A DNA stretch of 64,000 nt from positions 62,001 to 126,000 of the forward strand of contig NZ_JHEH01000009.1 in NCBI RefSeq assembly GCF_000715505.1, given 5' to 3'. Made by a program: the position numbers and the translations under genes. The notes under the pieces were generated by a model, which saw only the letters and a program-made list of their open reading frames with translations, had not been told where the DNA came from and did not search any database. The first letter of the stretch is position 1. Every line of letters starts with the position of its first letter. The DNA is from Thioclava dalianensis. GTDB taxonomy: Bacteria > Pseudomonadota > Alphaproteobacteria > Rhodobacterales > Rhodobacteraceae. Shown piece by piece: positions 32,724 through 41,650 of the stretch.

Positions 32724-34033
32724 TATTCTTTGGGCCGATTGTCCACGACACGCTTGGCTTTGCCCTCCGAGCGCGCGATCTGATCGGGGTCGTGCACTTC
32801 GATCTTGGAGGATACGCCGACTACGGATTTGATGTGATGGGCAAGATCCTTGGCGGCCGCAGCGCGAGCCTCGGCGGAGGCACGCTCGGGTGTCGCCTCG
32901 ACATGCACGATCATCGCATCCATCCGGCCTGCGCGCGCCAGTTCGATCTGGAAATGCGGGGCGAGCCCTTTCACTTTCAGGATCTGCTCTTCGATCTGGG
33001 TCGGGAACACGTTGACGCCGCGCAGGATGATCATGTCATCGCAGCGCCCGGTGATCTTTTCGATCCGCCGCATCGAGCGGGCGGTGCCCGGCAAGAGCCG
33101 CGTCAGATCGCGGGTCCGGTAGCGCACCATCGGAAGGCCCTCTTTGGTGAGCGTGGTGAAAACCAGCTCTCCCGTCTCGCCATCGGGCAGGACCTCGCCT
33201 GTCACGGGGTCGATGATCTCGGGGTAGAAGTGATCCTCCCAGACATGAAGACCGTCCTTTGTCTCCACGCATTCATTCGCAACGCCCGGACCCATCACCT
33301 CGGAGAGGCCATAGATATCAACGGCATGCATGTCGAATGCCTGCTCGATCTCTTCGCGCATCTTGTTGGTCCAAGGCTCGGCGCCGAAGATGCCGACCTT
33401 GAGCGAGCTTTCGCGCGGATCGATCCCCTGACGGCGGAACTCGTCCAGAATCGAGAGCATATAGGATGGGGTCACCATGATGATGTCGGGCTTGAAATCC
33501 TGCATCAGGGTGACTTGGCGTTCGGTCATCCCGCCGGAAATCGGCACGACTGTGCAGCCCAGACGCTCGGCGCCGTAATGGGCCCCAAGTCCGCCGGTGA
33601 ACAGCCCGTAGCCATAGGAGATGTGGCAGATATCGCCGGGACGCCCGCCCGAGGCCCGGATCGAGCGGGCAACCATGTCGGCCCAGACATCGATATCGTT
33701 CTTGGTATAGCCCACGACCGTCGGTTTGCCGGTCGTGCCGGATGAGGCATGGATGCGCACCAAGTCCTTGCGCGGGACGGCGAACATGTCGAACGGGTAG
33801 TTGTCGCGCAGGTCCTGTTTGTAGGTGAAGGGGAATTTCGCAAGATCGGAGAGCGATTTGAGATCTTCGGGATGCGCGCCGTGCGCGTCGAAGCGTTTGC
33901 GGTAGAAGGGCGAGTTCTCATAGGCATGGGTCAGCGACCGTCGCATCCGGTGAAATTGCAGCGCCGAGATTTCGTCGCGCGAGGCGGTCTCGATCGGATC
34001 GAGGCTGTCTTTAGTAGGCTTTAGGTTGATCAT
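32723..34033 (-). CDS. paaK: Phenylacetate-CoA ligase
   Basis: Activates phenylacetate to phenylacetyl-CoA with ATP, the first step of the aerobic hybrid pathway. 436 residues, the usual size. The AMP-binding loop is SSGTTGKPTVVGYT (about residues 96-109), later motifs are YGLSEVMGPGVANEC and YRTRDLTRLL, and the C-terminal lid domain contains GRCDDMIILRGVNVFPTQIEEQ. The ATG at 34033 has GGGAGGAAA upstream. It is downstream of paaG-paaI on the same strand, with a 17-nt gap to paaI. Confidence 0.95.
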   Translation of the reverse strand: MINLKPTKDSLDPIETASRDEISALQFHRMRRSLTHAYENSPFYRKRFDAHGAHPEDLKSLSDLAKFPFTYKQDLRDNYPFDMFAVPRKDLVRIHASSGTTGKPTVVGYTKNDIDVWADMVARSIRASGGRPGDICHISYGYGLFTGGLGAHYGAERLGCTVVPISGGMTERQVTLMQDFKPDIIMVTPSYMLSILDEFRRQGIDPRESSLKVGIFGAEPWTNKMREEIEQAFDMHAVDIYGLSEVMGPGVANECVETKDGLHVWEDHFYPEIIDPVTGEVLPDGETGELVFTTLTKEGLPMVRYRTRDLTRLLPGTARSMRRIEKITGRCDDMIILRGVNVFPTQIEEQILKVKGLAPHFQIELARAGRMDAMIVHVEATPERASAEARAAAAKDLAHHIKSVVGVSSKIEVHDPDQIARSEGKAKRVVDNRPKE

Positions 34034-34050
34034 CTGGTTTCCTCCCGAAA

Positions 34051-34527
34051 TCATGCGTCTTGTGTCGGTGTGTCATCCGACAGATGCGGCGTGCCCAAGC
34101 TGCGGGAATGGCCGCGGAATTCTGCGATCAGGGTGCCGTCCGCGCGTGTTATGCGCACGTCATAGATGCCCGAGCGTCCGCGCCGCGATACCTCCCGCGC
34201 GGTGGCGATCAGCTGATCGCCCTTTGCGCCCGGCGCGACATAGGTGATCGAGCAATGCTGCGCGACGGTGACCTGATTGTAGGTGTTGCAGGCGAAGGCA
34301 AAGGCGCTATCGGCCAGCGTGAAGATATAGCCGCCATGGGCCGAGCCATGGCCGTTGGTCATCGCCGTGGTGATTGTCATCGCCAAAGTGGCAGCACCCG
34401 GTGCGATCTCGCGCAGCTCCATATCAAGGCGCTGCGAGGCGGAATCGTCGTTCCACATCGCGGTGGCGCAGGCCTCGGCAAGCTCTTGCGGGGTCATATC
34501 CACCAGCGGTTTGCGATCTTTGTCCAT
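34051..34527 (-). CDS. paaI: Phenylacetyl-CoA pathway hotdog thioesterase
   Basis: 158-residue hotdog-fold thioesterase that rescues CoA from dead-end intermediates. Key region: NGHGSAHGGYIFTLADSAFAFA, where the Asp and the His/Gly turn form the active site, then CSITYVAPGAKGDQLIA. It lies between paaG and paaK, 2 nt from the paaG stop. Confidence 0.92.
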   Translation of the reverse strand: MDKDRKPLVDMTPQELAEACATAMWNDDSASQRLDMELREIAPGAATLAMTITTAMTNGHGSAHGGYIFTLADSAFAFACNTYNQVTVAQHCSITYVAPGAKGDQLIATAREVSRRGRSGIYDVRITRADGTLIAEFRGHSRSLGTPHLSDDTPTQDA

Positions 34528-34529
34528 GC

Positions 34530-35324
34530 TCAGCGCCCCGTGAAATTTGCAGACCGTTTTTCCAAAAAGGCGGTGACGCCTTCGGCATAATCATCGGTGA
34601 AGCCCGCTGCGCGCTGGCAATCGCGCTCGCGATCCAAATGGGTTTCAAGATCGTTGGTCGCGGCCTCTTGAATGAGGCGTTTGGTCAGGCCCAATCCCGT
34701 GGTCGGACCGGCTGCGAGTTTTTGCGCAATGGCCAGAGCCTCAGACTCGAGCGCCTCATCCGCCACGGCGCGCCAGATCAGCCCCCAATCGGCGGCCATC
34801 TGTGCGGGCAGGGGCTCGGCCAGAAGGGTGAGGGCCTTGGCGCGCGGCTCGCCCAGAATGCGCGCCAGAGACCAGCTTCCCCCGGCATCCGGGATCAGCC
34901 CGATCTTTGAGAAAGCCTGAATGAACTTCGCCGATTGCGCGGCCAGAACGATGTCGCAGGCAAAGGCGATATTCGCACCGGCCCCCGCTGCCACGCCGTT
35001 GACGGCGCAGATGACAGGTTTCTCAAGGTCACGGATCAGACGCAGGAGCGGGTTGTAGAATGTCTCAATGGTGGTCCCGAGATCAGGCTTGGGGCCACCC
35101 TTGCGCGGATCGCGATCGCCCAGATCCTGGCCTGCGCAAAACCCCCGTCCGGCACCGGTCAAAAGGACGGCGCGAATCGCGTCCTCCTCGTGGGCGCGTT
35201 CCAGTTCTGCGCGCAGCGCGAGATGCATCTCTTCGTTAAAAGAGTTCAATTTTTCTGGGCGGTTGAGCGTCAATTTCAGGACGCCAGATTCCTGAAAGGA
35301 AAGCAAAGTTTGTGATGATGTCAT
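34530..35324 (-). CDS. paaG: 1,2-epoxyphenylacetyl-CoA isomerase (oxepin-CoA forming)
   Basis: 264-residue crotonase-fold protein. The oxyanion-hole segments are GRGFCAGQDLGDRDPRKGG and NGVAAGAGANIAFACDIVLA. FSKIGLIPDAGGSW carries the Asp used by PaaG-type isomerases in place of the hydratase Glu. It is the first gene of the minus-strand paaG-I-K unit and is divergent from paaN across a TetR operator. PaaF is less likely because of the Asp and the context. Confidence 0.9.
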   Translation of the reverse strand: MTSSQTLLSFQESGVLKLTLNRPEKLNSFNEEMHLALRAELERAHEEDAIRAVLLTGAGRGFCAGQDLGDRDPRKGGPKPDLGTTIETFYNPLLRLIRDLEKPVICAVNGVAAGAGANIAFACDIVLAAQSAKFIQAFSKIGLIPDAGGSWSLARILGEPRAKALTLLAEPLPAQMAADWGLIWRAVADEALESEALAIAQKLAAGPTTGLGLTKRLIQEAATNDLETHLDRERDCQRAAGFTDDYAEGVTAFLEKRSANFTGR

Positions 35325-35373
35325 GTCTGTCTCCCCGGCTCTTTCTCGAGCCCCTCAAACAATTAGTTGCATA

Positions 35374-35389
35374 AACCGTCCGGTCGGTC
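35374..35389. promoter_or_regulatory. Paa TetR operator, copy 2 (between paaG and paaN)
   Basis: AACCGTCCGGTCGGTC, near-palindromic around CCGG. It lies in a 95-nt divergent gap. On the plus strand it falls in the 17-nt spacer of a candidate promoter, TTGCAT (35367-35372) and AATGAT (35390-35395). On the minus strand a TTGACC overlaps its edge. Binding would block both promoters. Confidence 0.65.
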
Positions 35390-35419
35390 AATGATACGAA
35401 TCAAGTTATGGGAGGAGAC

Positions 35420-37072
35420 ATGACGAATTTTTTCGAGCGCCATCGCGACTTGTTGGAACGTGCCGTCCAGGCGTGGCGGACGCGCGAATTCTGGACGCCT
35501 TTTCCGGAAACGCCTAGCACAAAACTCTACGGGGCCGATGCGCGCCGGGACGGTCATGCGGCCTATGAGGCGCTGCTTGGCGCGGCCTTCGCTCTGCCCG
35601 GTCACCCCGAGGCTGCGCGCCTTGGGTCCGAGCGCTCCCCGTGGGGGCAGGACTTGGCGATCCGCTACCCGGTGGCCCCGCCAGAGGCACTGATCGCGGC
35701 ATCGCAGGCGGCAGGTGCGACTTGGGGCCAAGCTCCGATGCAGGCGCGTGTGGGCGCATTGATCGAAGCTCTGATCCGCTTGAACCGGATGTCTTTCCTG
35801 ATCGGGGAGGCCACCATGCACGCCACAGGGCAGGCTTTCCCGATGGCGTTTCAGGCCGGAGGGCCGCATGCGCAAGATCGTGGGCTGGAGGCCATCGCTG
35901 CCGCTTGGATCGAGATGACGGCGACCGCGCAGATGGCGCTTTGGGAGAAGCCTCAGGGCAAATCCGATCCGCTGGTGATCGAAAAGCAGTGGCATCTGGT
36001 GCCGCGCGGCGTGGCTCTGGCGATTGGCTGCAATACCTTTCCGACATGGAATAGCTATCCGGGGCTGTTTGCCAGTCTCGCGACAGGCAACACGGTGATG
36101 GTGAAGCCGCATCCGCAGGCGATCTTGCCGCTGGCGCTGACGGTCAAGGTCTTGCGCGAGGTCTTCGCGGAGGCGGGGCTGCCACAAGATGCGGTGCTGC
36201 TGGCGGTTGATGCGCCGGGGGACGAGATCACCAAGCCGCTCGCGCGCGATCCGGCTGTGGCGATCATCGATTATACGGGGTCTTCGGGTTTCGCGGATTG
36301 GCTGCGCGAACATGCCACGCAGGCGATTGTTTTCACGGAAGAAACCGGCGTGAACCCGGTCACGATCACTGGCACGGATGATTTCGAGGGGATGTGCGCT
36401 AATCTGGCGTTCTCGCTGTCGCTTTATTCGGGACAGATGTGCACCTCGCCGCAGAATATCTACATTCCGCGGGCGGGGATTGCGACCGATGAGGGGCACA
36501 AAAGCTTTGACGCGGTGGTCGCGGGGATCGTCGCGGCCATCGATTGTCTGTTGGCCGATCCTCAAGCGGCGGCGGCGATCTGCGGTACCATCGTGAACCC
36601 CGCGACGCTCGAGCATGTCGCGGCGGCGCGGCACGCGGGGCAGGTGGTGCGCCAGAGCGGTGAGACGGGGGCGGGGCGTTCGGCCACGCCGCTTGTGGTG
36701 GTGATCGAGGGCGATGGGCCGGGGCCGCAAGACGATGAGTGCTTCGGCCCGGTGAGTTTTGTCATCCCCTGCGAGGATGCGCAGGACGCGATTGCCCGCG
36801 CCTCGGGGATCGCTGCGCGCAAAGGGGCGATCACGGCTGCGCTTTACACGCAGGGCCCGGAGCTGATTGCTCCCGCCGCGCAGGCCTTTGCAGTGGCCGG
36901 GGTCAATCTGTCGGTCAATCTGACCGGCAATATCTACGTCAATCAGTCGGCGGCTTTTTCCGATTTCCATGTCACCGGAGCCAATCCGGCGGGAAATGCC
37001 AGCCTGACGGACACTGCTTTCGTCGCGCCCCGGTTCCGGCGCGTGATGATCCGGTGGCCGAAAGCGGCGTGA
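35420..37072 (+). CDS. paaN: Phenylacetic acid degradation protein PaaN (aldehyde-dehydrogenase family)
   Basis: 550 residues from the ATG at 35420 with GGAGGAG upstream. The N-terminus is the PaaN-type FFERHRDLLERAVQAWRTREFWTPFPE. The ALDH core includes GCNTFPTWNSYPGLFASLATGNTVMVKPH, DYTGSSGFADW and the catalytic Cys in LYSGQMCTSPQNIYIP. PaaN replaces PaaZ's aldehyde dehydrogenase in some bacteria; here full-length PaaZ is also present, so its substrate is open. It is expressed divergently from paaG and directly ahead of the ABC importer genes. Confidence 0.88.
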   Translation: MTNFFERHRDLLERAVQAWRTREFWTPFPETPSTKLYGADARRDGHAAYEALLGAAFALPGHPEAARLGSERSPWGQDLAIRYPVAPPEALIAASQAAGATWGQAPMQARVGALIEALIRLNRMSFLIGEATMHATGQAFPMAFQAGGPHAQDRGLEAIAAAWIEMTATAQMALWEKPQGKSDPLVIEKQWHLVPRGVALAIGCNTFPTWNSYPGLFASLATGNTVMVKPHPQAILPLALTVKVLREVFAEAGLPQDAVLLAVDAPGDEITKPLARDPAVAIIDYTGSSGFADWLREHATQAIVFTEETGVNPVTITGTDDFEGMCANLAFSLSLYSGQMCTSPQNIYIPRAGIATDEGHKSFDAVVAGIVAAIDCLLADPQAAAAICGTIVNPATLEHVAAARHAGQVVRQSGETGAGRSATPLVVVIEGDGPGPQDDECFGPVSFVIPCEDAQDAIARASGIAARKGAITAALYTQGPELIAPAAQAFAVAGVNLSVNLTGNIYVNQSAAFSDFHVTGANPAGNASLTDTAFVAPRFRRVMIRWPKAA

Positions 37073-37123
37073 GGGAGATGCCGACGGCCAATCTTGGTTT
37101 TGGAGAGTATGGGAGGACTATCT

Positions 37124-38260
37124 ATGAAACTGTTTATGACAACGGCTGTAAGCGCATTGACGGTGCTGGGAGGCACTGCGGCAATGGCAGATATCAAGCT
37201 CGGCGCCAGCGTTTCGGCCTCGGGCCCCGCCGCCTTTCTGGGGGATCCAGAGGCCAAGACCATCGAGATGATGGTCGATCAGATCAACGAAGAGGGCGGG
37301 ATCAACGGCGAGAAGATTGATCTCGTGCTTTATGACGATGGCGGCGACCCGAACAAGGCGCGCACCTTTGCCACGCGTCTGGTCGAGGATGACGAGGTCG
37401 TGGCGATCATCGGTGGCTCGACCACCGGTACGACGATGTCGATCCTGTCGGTGGCCGAAGATGCCGAGGTTCCGTTTATCTCGCTCGCAGGTGCCATTCA
37501 GATCATCGATCCAGTGCATAAATGGGTGTTCAAGACACCCCACACGGATCGCATGGCCTGCGAAAAGATCTTCAGCGATATGCAGAAGAAAGGGATCACC
37601 AAGATCGGTATGATCTCGGGGACGGATGGGTTTGGCGCCTCGATGCAGGCGCAATGCAAGGATGTCGCGCCCAAATATGCCATCGAGATCCTCTCGGATG
37701 AGACCTACGGGCCGCAAGATGCCGACATGACCCCGCAACTCACCAAGATCCGCAATACGCAAGGGGTGCAGGCCATCCTCAATCCCGGCTTCGGTCAGGG
37801 TCCGGCGATTGTGACGCGCAACAAGGCGCAGCTTGGCATCGATCTGCCGCTTTACGAGAGCCACGGGGTGGCCTCGGATGGGTTCATCGAGCTTGCGGGA
37901 GCAGCGGCGGCAGAAGGCGTGCGCCTGCCGGGCACGGCGCTGCTGGTCGCCTCGATCCTGCCCGAGAGCGATCCGCAAAAGCCGGTCGTGACGGCCTACA
38001 AGGCTGCCTATGAAGCGAAATACGGTGAGACGGTTTCGACCTTTGGCGGCTATGCCCATGATGCGGTCGATCTGATGAGCCATGCGATGAAGACGGGCGG
38101 CAACGACCCGGCGGCCATTCGTGACGCGCTTGAGGCCACCCAAGGCTATGTCGGCACCACCGGCATCTACAGCTTCTCGCCCGAGGATCACCTCGGTCTG
38201 GATCTGTCGGCCTTCAAGATGCTCGAGATCCACGACGGCGGCTGGACGCTGATCGACTAA
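37124..38260 (+). CDS. ABC transporter substrate-binding protein, LivK type
   Basis: 378 residues with signal peptide MKLFMTTAVSALTVLGGTAAMA and a type I periplasmic-binding fold of the leucine/aromatic group. Typical segments: IKLGASVSASGPAAFLGDPE, IGGSTTGTTMSILSVAEDAEVPF, GGYAHDAVDLMSHAMKTGG. First of five importer genes placed between paaN and the paaFH-like gene, so phenylacetate or another aromatic acid is a better guess than branched-chain amino acids. The RBS is GGGAGGA. Confidence 0.87.
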   Translation: MKLFMTTAVSALTVLGGTAAMADIKLGASVSASGPAAFLGDPEAKTIEMMVDQINEEGGINGEKIDLVLYDDGGDPNKARTFATRLVEDDEVVAIIGGSTTGTTMSILSVAEDAEVPFISLAGAIQIIDPVHKWVFKTPHTDRMACEKIFSDMQKKGITKIGMISGTDGFGASMQAQCKDVAPKYAIEILSDETYGPQDADMTPQLTKIRNTQGVQAILNPGFGQGPAIVTRNKAQLGIDLPLYESHGVASDGFIELAGAAAAEGVRLPGTALLVASILPESDPQKPVVTAYKAAYEAKYGETVSTFGGYAHDAVDLMSHAMKTGGNDPAAIRDALEATQGYVGTTGIYSFSPEDHLGLDLSAFKMLEIHDGGWTLID

Positions 38261-38337
38261 CTCCCGGCCCAAAGGTCTGACATCCGGGGCGGTTTTGTGA
38301 TCGCCCCGGCGCAGGCCAGATTTCATCGGAGACGTTC

Positions 38338-39210
38338 ATGGACGCCTTGTTGCAATTTCTGCTGTCCGGCGTGACGGTCGGCGCGGTCTACGCGCTCGTC
38401 GCGCTGGGGTTCACGATCATCTACAACGCCTCTGACGTGGTGAATTTCGCCCAAGGCGAATTCGTCATGCTGGGCGGGATGATCACGGTTTTCACCTATC
38501 AGGCGGGGCTGCCCCTGCCGCTTGCGGCGGTGCTTGCGATTGCGATCACGTCGCTGGTCGGGGTCGCGCTTAACAAGCTCGCGCTGGAGCCCGCGCGCGG
38601 CGCACCCGTGGTGTCGCTGATCATCATCACCATCGGGGCGTCGATCTTCATCCGCGGCGCGGCGCAGCTGATCTTTGACAAGCAGCTTCACCGGTTCCCG
38701 TCCTTTTCCGGCGATCAACCGATCCACATCCTTGGCGCGACACTCGTGCCGCAAAGCCTTTGGGTGATTGGCGGGGCGGTGCTGGTCTTTATCGGGTTGT
38801 GGCTGTTCTTCACCAAGACGCTGACGGGCAAAGCGGTGCTGGCCACCGCGAATAATCGCCTCGCCGCACAGCTTGTGGGCATCAATACCGGCTGGATCAT
38901 GACGCTGTCTTTCGCATTGTCGGCGGCCATCGGAGCGCTGGCGGGCGTACTGGTCACGCCGATCACTCTGGTGGGCTATGATGTGGGGGTCGGCCTTGCG
39001 CTCAAGGGTTTTGCCGCCGCCATGCTGGGCGGCATGGGCAATCCCAAGGGTGCGCTGGTGGGCGGCATCGCGCTGGGCCTGCTCGAGGCGCTGACCGCAG
39101 GCTATCTCAGCTCGCAATATAAAGACGCGGTGGCCTTCATCGTGATCCTCGCGGTGCTGTTCGTGATGCCTCAGGGCCTCTTTGGCAAAAGCACGACGGA
39201 GAGGGTCTGA
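38338..39210 (+). CDS. ABC transporter permease, LivH type
   Basis: 290 residues, about eight hydrophobic helices, beginning MDALLQFLLSGVTVGAVYAL and including VVNFAQGEFVMLGGM, the conserved LivH segment. It pairs with the LivM-type permease 3 nt downstream to form the membrane channel of the importer. Confidence 0.9.
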   Translation: MDALLQFLLSGVTVGAVYALVALGFTIIYNASDVVNFAQGEFVMLGGMITVFTYQAGLPLPLAAVLAIAITSLVGVALNKLALEPARGAPVVSLIIITIGASIFIRGAAQLIFDKQLHRFPSFSGDQPIHILGATLVPQSLWVIGGAVLVFIGLWLFFTKTLTGKAVLATANNRLAAQLVGINTGWIMTLSFALSAAIGALAGVLVTPITLVGYDVGVGLALKGFAAAMLGGMGNPKGALVGGIALGLLEALTAGYLSSQYKDAVAFIVILAVLFVMPQGLFGKSTTERV

Positions 39211-39213
39211 GCG

Positions 39214-40170
39214 ATGAAACTGTCTTCGAAATGGGTACAATTGGCCGCCCTTGCTGTGCTGGTCGCGGTGCTCCCGCTGTTCTTTCCCTCGGGCTATTAC
39301 TACCGGGTCGGCGCGCTGATCTTCGTGAATGGTCTGGCGGTGACGGGACTGGTGATCCTGATCGGCTATGCCGGGCAGATCAGCCTTGGCCATGCCGGGT
39401 TTGCCGGGATCGGAGGCTATGCCTGCGCGCTGGCGCCTGAGCATCTGGGCCTGCCGCCATCGCTGTCGATCCTTCTGGGGGCCGCGATCTCGGCCCTGCT
39501 GGCGGTGCTGATCGGCAAGCCGATCCTACGGCTGCGCGGCTATTATCTGGCGGTGGCGACACTGGGCTTTGGCATCTTGGTCAGCATGGTGCTGACCAAT
39601 GAGCGCGCCTTGACCGGCGGCCCCGACGGGATGGCGGTGCAGGGGCTCGCGCTGCGCAAGATCCTGCGCGGCTGGGGCTGGAGACTGAGCAGCGGTGAGT
39701 TCTGGTATGTGATGAGCGCGCTTGCGATGCTGCTCGGTGTCTGGATCGCGCTCAACCTGTTTCAAAGTGCGACCGGGCGTGCGATGCGCGCACTGCATGG
39801 CTCGGAAGTGGCGGCGCGCACTGTGGGCATCGATGTGGCCCGCCTCAAGCTGCAGGCCTTTGTGATCTCGGCTGTCTATGCCTCGGTTTCGGGCTCGCTT
39901 CTGGCGCTGCAAAACAAATTCGTCACCCCCGATATCGCAGGCTTCATGCATTCGATCGAGCTGGTGACGATGGCCGTGCTTGGCGGGGTCGGCTCGGTTG
40001 TGGGCGCGGTGACGGGCGGCGCCATTCTGACACTTCTGCCGCAGGTGCTGACGGTCTTTGCCGAATATGAACAGCTCGTGCTTGGGCTGGTGATGATCCT
40101 CGTGATGATTTTCCTGCCCCGTGGGCTCTTGCCCTCGATCGCGGCCAAGATGAAGGGGAGGGGCGAATGA
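39214..40170 (+). CDS. ABC transporter permease, LivM type
   Basis: 318 residues, multi-helix, with the family hallmarks IGYAGQISLGHAGFAGIGGYAC, LAVATLGFGILVSMVLTN and GGVGSVVGAVTGGAIL. It overlaps the LivG-type ATPase gene by 4 nt. Confidence 0.9.
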   Translation: MKLSSKWVQLAALAVLVAVLPLFFPSGYYYRVGALIFVNGLAVTGLVILIGYAGQISLGHAGFAGIGGYACALAPEHLGLPPSLSILLGAAISALLAVLIGKPILRLRGYYLAVATLGFGILVSMVLTNERALTGGPDGMAVQGLALRKILRGWGWRLSSGEFWYVMSALAMLLGVWIALNLFQSATGRAMRALHGSEVAARTVGIDVARLKLQAFVISAVYASVSGSLLALQNKFVTPDIAGFMHSIELVTMAVLGGVGSVVGAVTGGAILTLLPQVLTVFAEYEQLVLGLVMILVMIFLPRGLLPSIAAKMKGRGE

Positions 40171-40952
40171 GCTTGCTGGATGTATCGGGCCTTGGCATCG
40201 GCTTTGGCGGCTTGCGCGCGGTCGACAATGTCGGGTTCTCCGCCGAGCCGGGCGAGATCGTGTCGATCATCGGCCCCAATGGCGCGGGAAAGACGACCCT
40301 GTTCAACATGATATCGGGTGTCTATCTGCCCGATAGCGGCCATGTGCGCTTGGATGGGCGCGATGTCACCGGGGCCGCACCGCATCGCCTCGCGCGGATG
40401 GGGCTGACCCGCACCTTCCAGAACCTGCAGATCTTTCAGGACATGACGGTTTTGGAGAATGTGATCGTCGGTTTTCACCAAAGCGAAAGCGGCGCGCTGC
40501 TGAGCGATCTCTTGGCACTGCCCGCCGCGCGTAAGCGCTCTGAGATAGCGCGCATGCAGGCCCGAGAACTGTTGCGCCGCGTGCGTCTGGACAAGGCCGC
40601 GGAAGAGTTGGCGGGCAATCTGTCTTATGGTGCGCTCAAGCGGCTTGAGATCGTGCGCGCACTGGCGATGCAGCCACGTGTCTTGCTGCTCGATGAGCCC
40701 GCCGCTGGCTGCAATGCGGTCGAGACCGAAGAGATCGACCACCTGATCGTGGAGCTTGCGCAATCGGGCATCGCGATCTTGCTGGTCGAGCATGACATGA
40801 AAATGGTCATGCGGATCTCGAACCATGTCGTCGTGCTCGATCATGGTGAAAAGATCGCCGAGGGCAGCCCCGAGAGCGTGTCGAAAAATCCCGATGTGAT
40901 CGCGGCTTACTTGGGCGCAGGAGATGAGGAGAGCGTTGATGCTGACAGTTGA
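40167..40952 (+). CDS. ABC transporter ATP-binding protein, LivG type
   Basis: 261 residues. Walker A GPNGAGKTT (about residues 37-45), the LivG-specific LTRTFQNLQIFQDMTVLENV, signature LSYGALKRLEIVRAL in place of the usual LSGGQ, Walker B VLLLDEPAAG and the His in LLVEHDMKMV. The YG variant of the signature is common in LivG. It overlaps the LivF gene by 14 nt. Confidence 0.9.
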   Translation: MSLLDVSGLGIGFGGLRAVDNVGFSAEPGEIVSIIGPNGAGKTTLFNMISGVYLPDSGHVRLDGRDVTGAAPHRLARMGLTRTFQNLQIFQDMTVLENVIVGFHQSESGALLSDLLALPAARKRSEIARMQARELLRRVRLDKAAEELAGNLSYGALKRLEIVRALAMQPRVLLLDEPAAGCNAVETEEIDHLIVELAQSGIAILLVEHDMKMVMRISNHVVVLDHGEKIAEGSPESVSKNPDVIAAYLGAGDEESVDADS

Positions 40953-41640
40953 GGGCCTGCGCTCGGCCTATGGGCCGATTGAGGTGCTGCACGGGGTGGA
41001 TCTTGAGGTCCGCTCGGGCGAGATCGTGACCGTCGTGGGCGCGAATGGGGCCGGCAAGACCACGCTGCTGCACTGCCTGTCGGGCACCCAGCCGATCAGC
41101 GCGGGACGCATCCAGTTTCGCGGCGACGAGCTGACGACGGTGCCCGCCTATCGCCGCCTGCGGCGCGGATTGGCGCAATCGCCCGAGGGGCGGCAGATTT
41201 TCACCAATCTCTCGGTTGAGGAAAACCTGCGGCTGGGCGCGTTTCTCTATACCGACGAGCGGGTCGAGCGCGATATGCAAGACGCATTCGCAATGTTCCC
41301 GATCCTGCGCGAAAAGCGCAATCTGGTGGCGGGCGGATTGTCGGGCGGGCAGCAGCAGATGCTGGCAATCGCGCGCGCCTTGATGGGGCGACCGCATTGC
41401 TTGCTGCTCGATGAGCCCTCAATGGGGCTTGCACCTCTGATCGTGGCGCAGATTTTCGAGGTGGTGGAAAGCCTGCGCGCGCGCGATGTCACGATCTTGC
41501 TGGTTGAACAGAACGCCTATGGCGCGCTCAAGATCGCAGATCGGGGCTATGTCATGGAAACCGGTCGGATCTCGATGACCGGCCCCGCCGCCGAGTTGAT
41601 TGCGGATCCGCGCATCCGTGAAGCCTATCTGGGAATTTGA
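40939..41640 (+). CDS. ABC transporter ATP-binding protein, LivF type
   Basis: 233 residues from ATG at 40939, preceded by GAGGAG. Walker A GANGAGKTT, LAQSPEGRQIFTNLSVEENL, signature LSGGQQQMLAIARALM, Walker B CLLLDEPSMGLAP. It is a typical LivF partner of the preceding LivG. The stop is 10 nt before the paaFH-like gene, so importer and beta-oxidation steps are probably co-expressed. Confidence 0.9.
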   Translation: MLTVEGLRSAYGPIEVLHGVDLEVRSGEIVTVVGANGAGKTTLLHCLSGTQPISAGRIQFRGDELTTVPAYRRLRRGLAQSPEGRQIFTNLSVEENLRLGAFLYTDERVERDMQDAFAMFPILREKRNLVAGGLSGGQQQMLAIARALMGRPHCLLLDEPSMGLAPLIVAQIFEVVESLRARDVTILLVEQNAYGALKIADRGYVMETGRISMTGPAAELIADPRIREAYLGI

Positions 41641-41650
41641 AGAGGCCAAT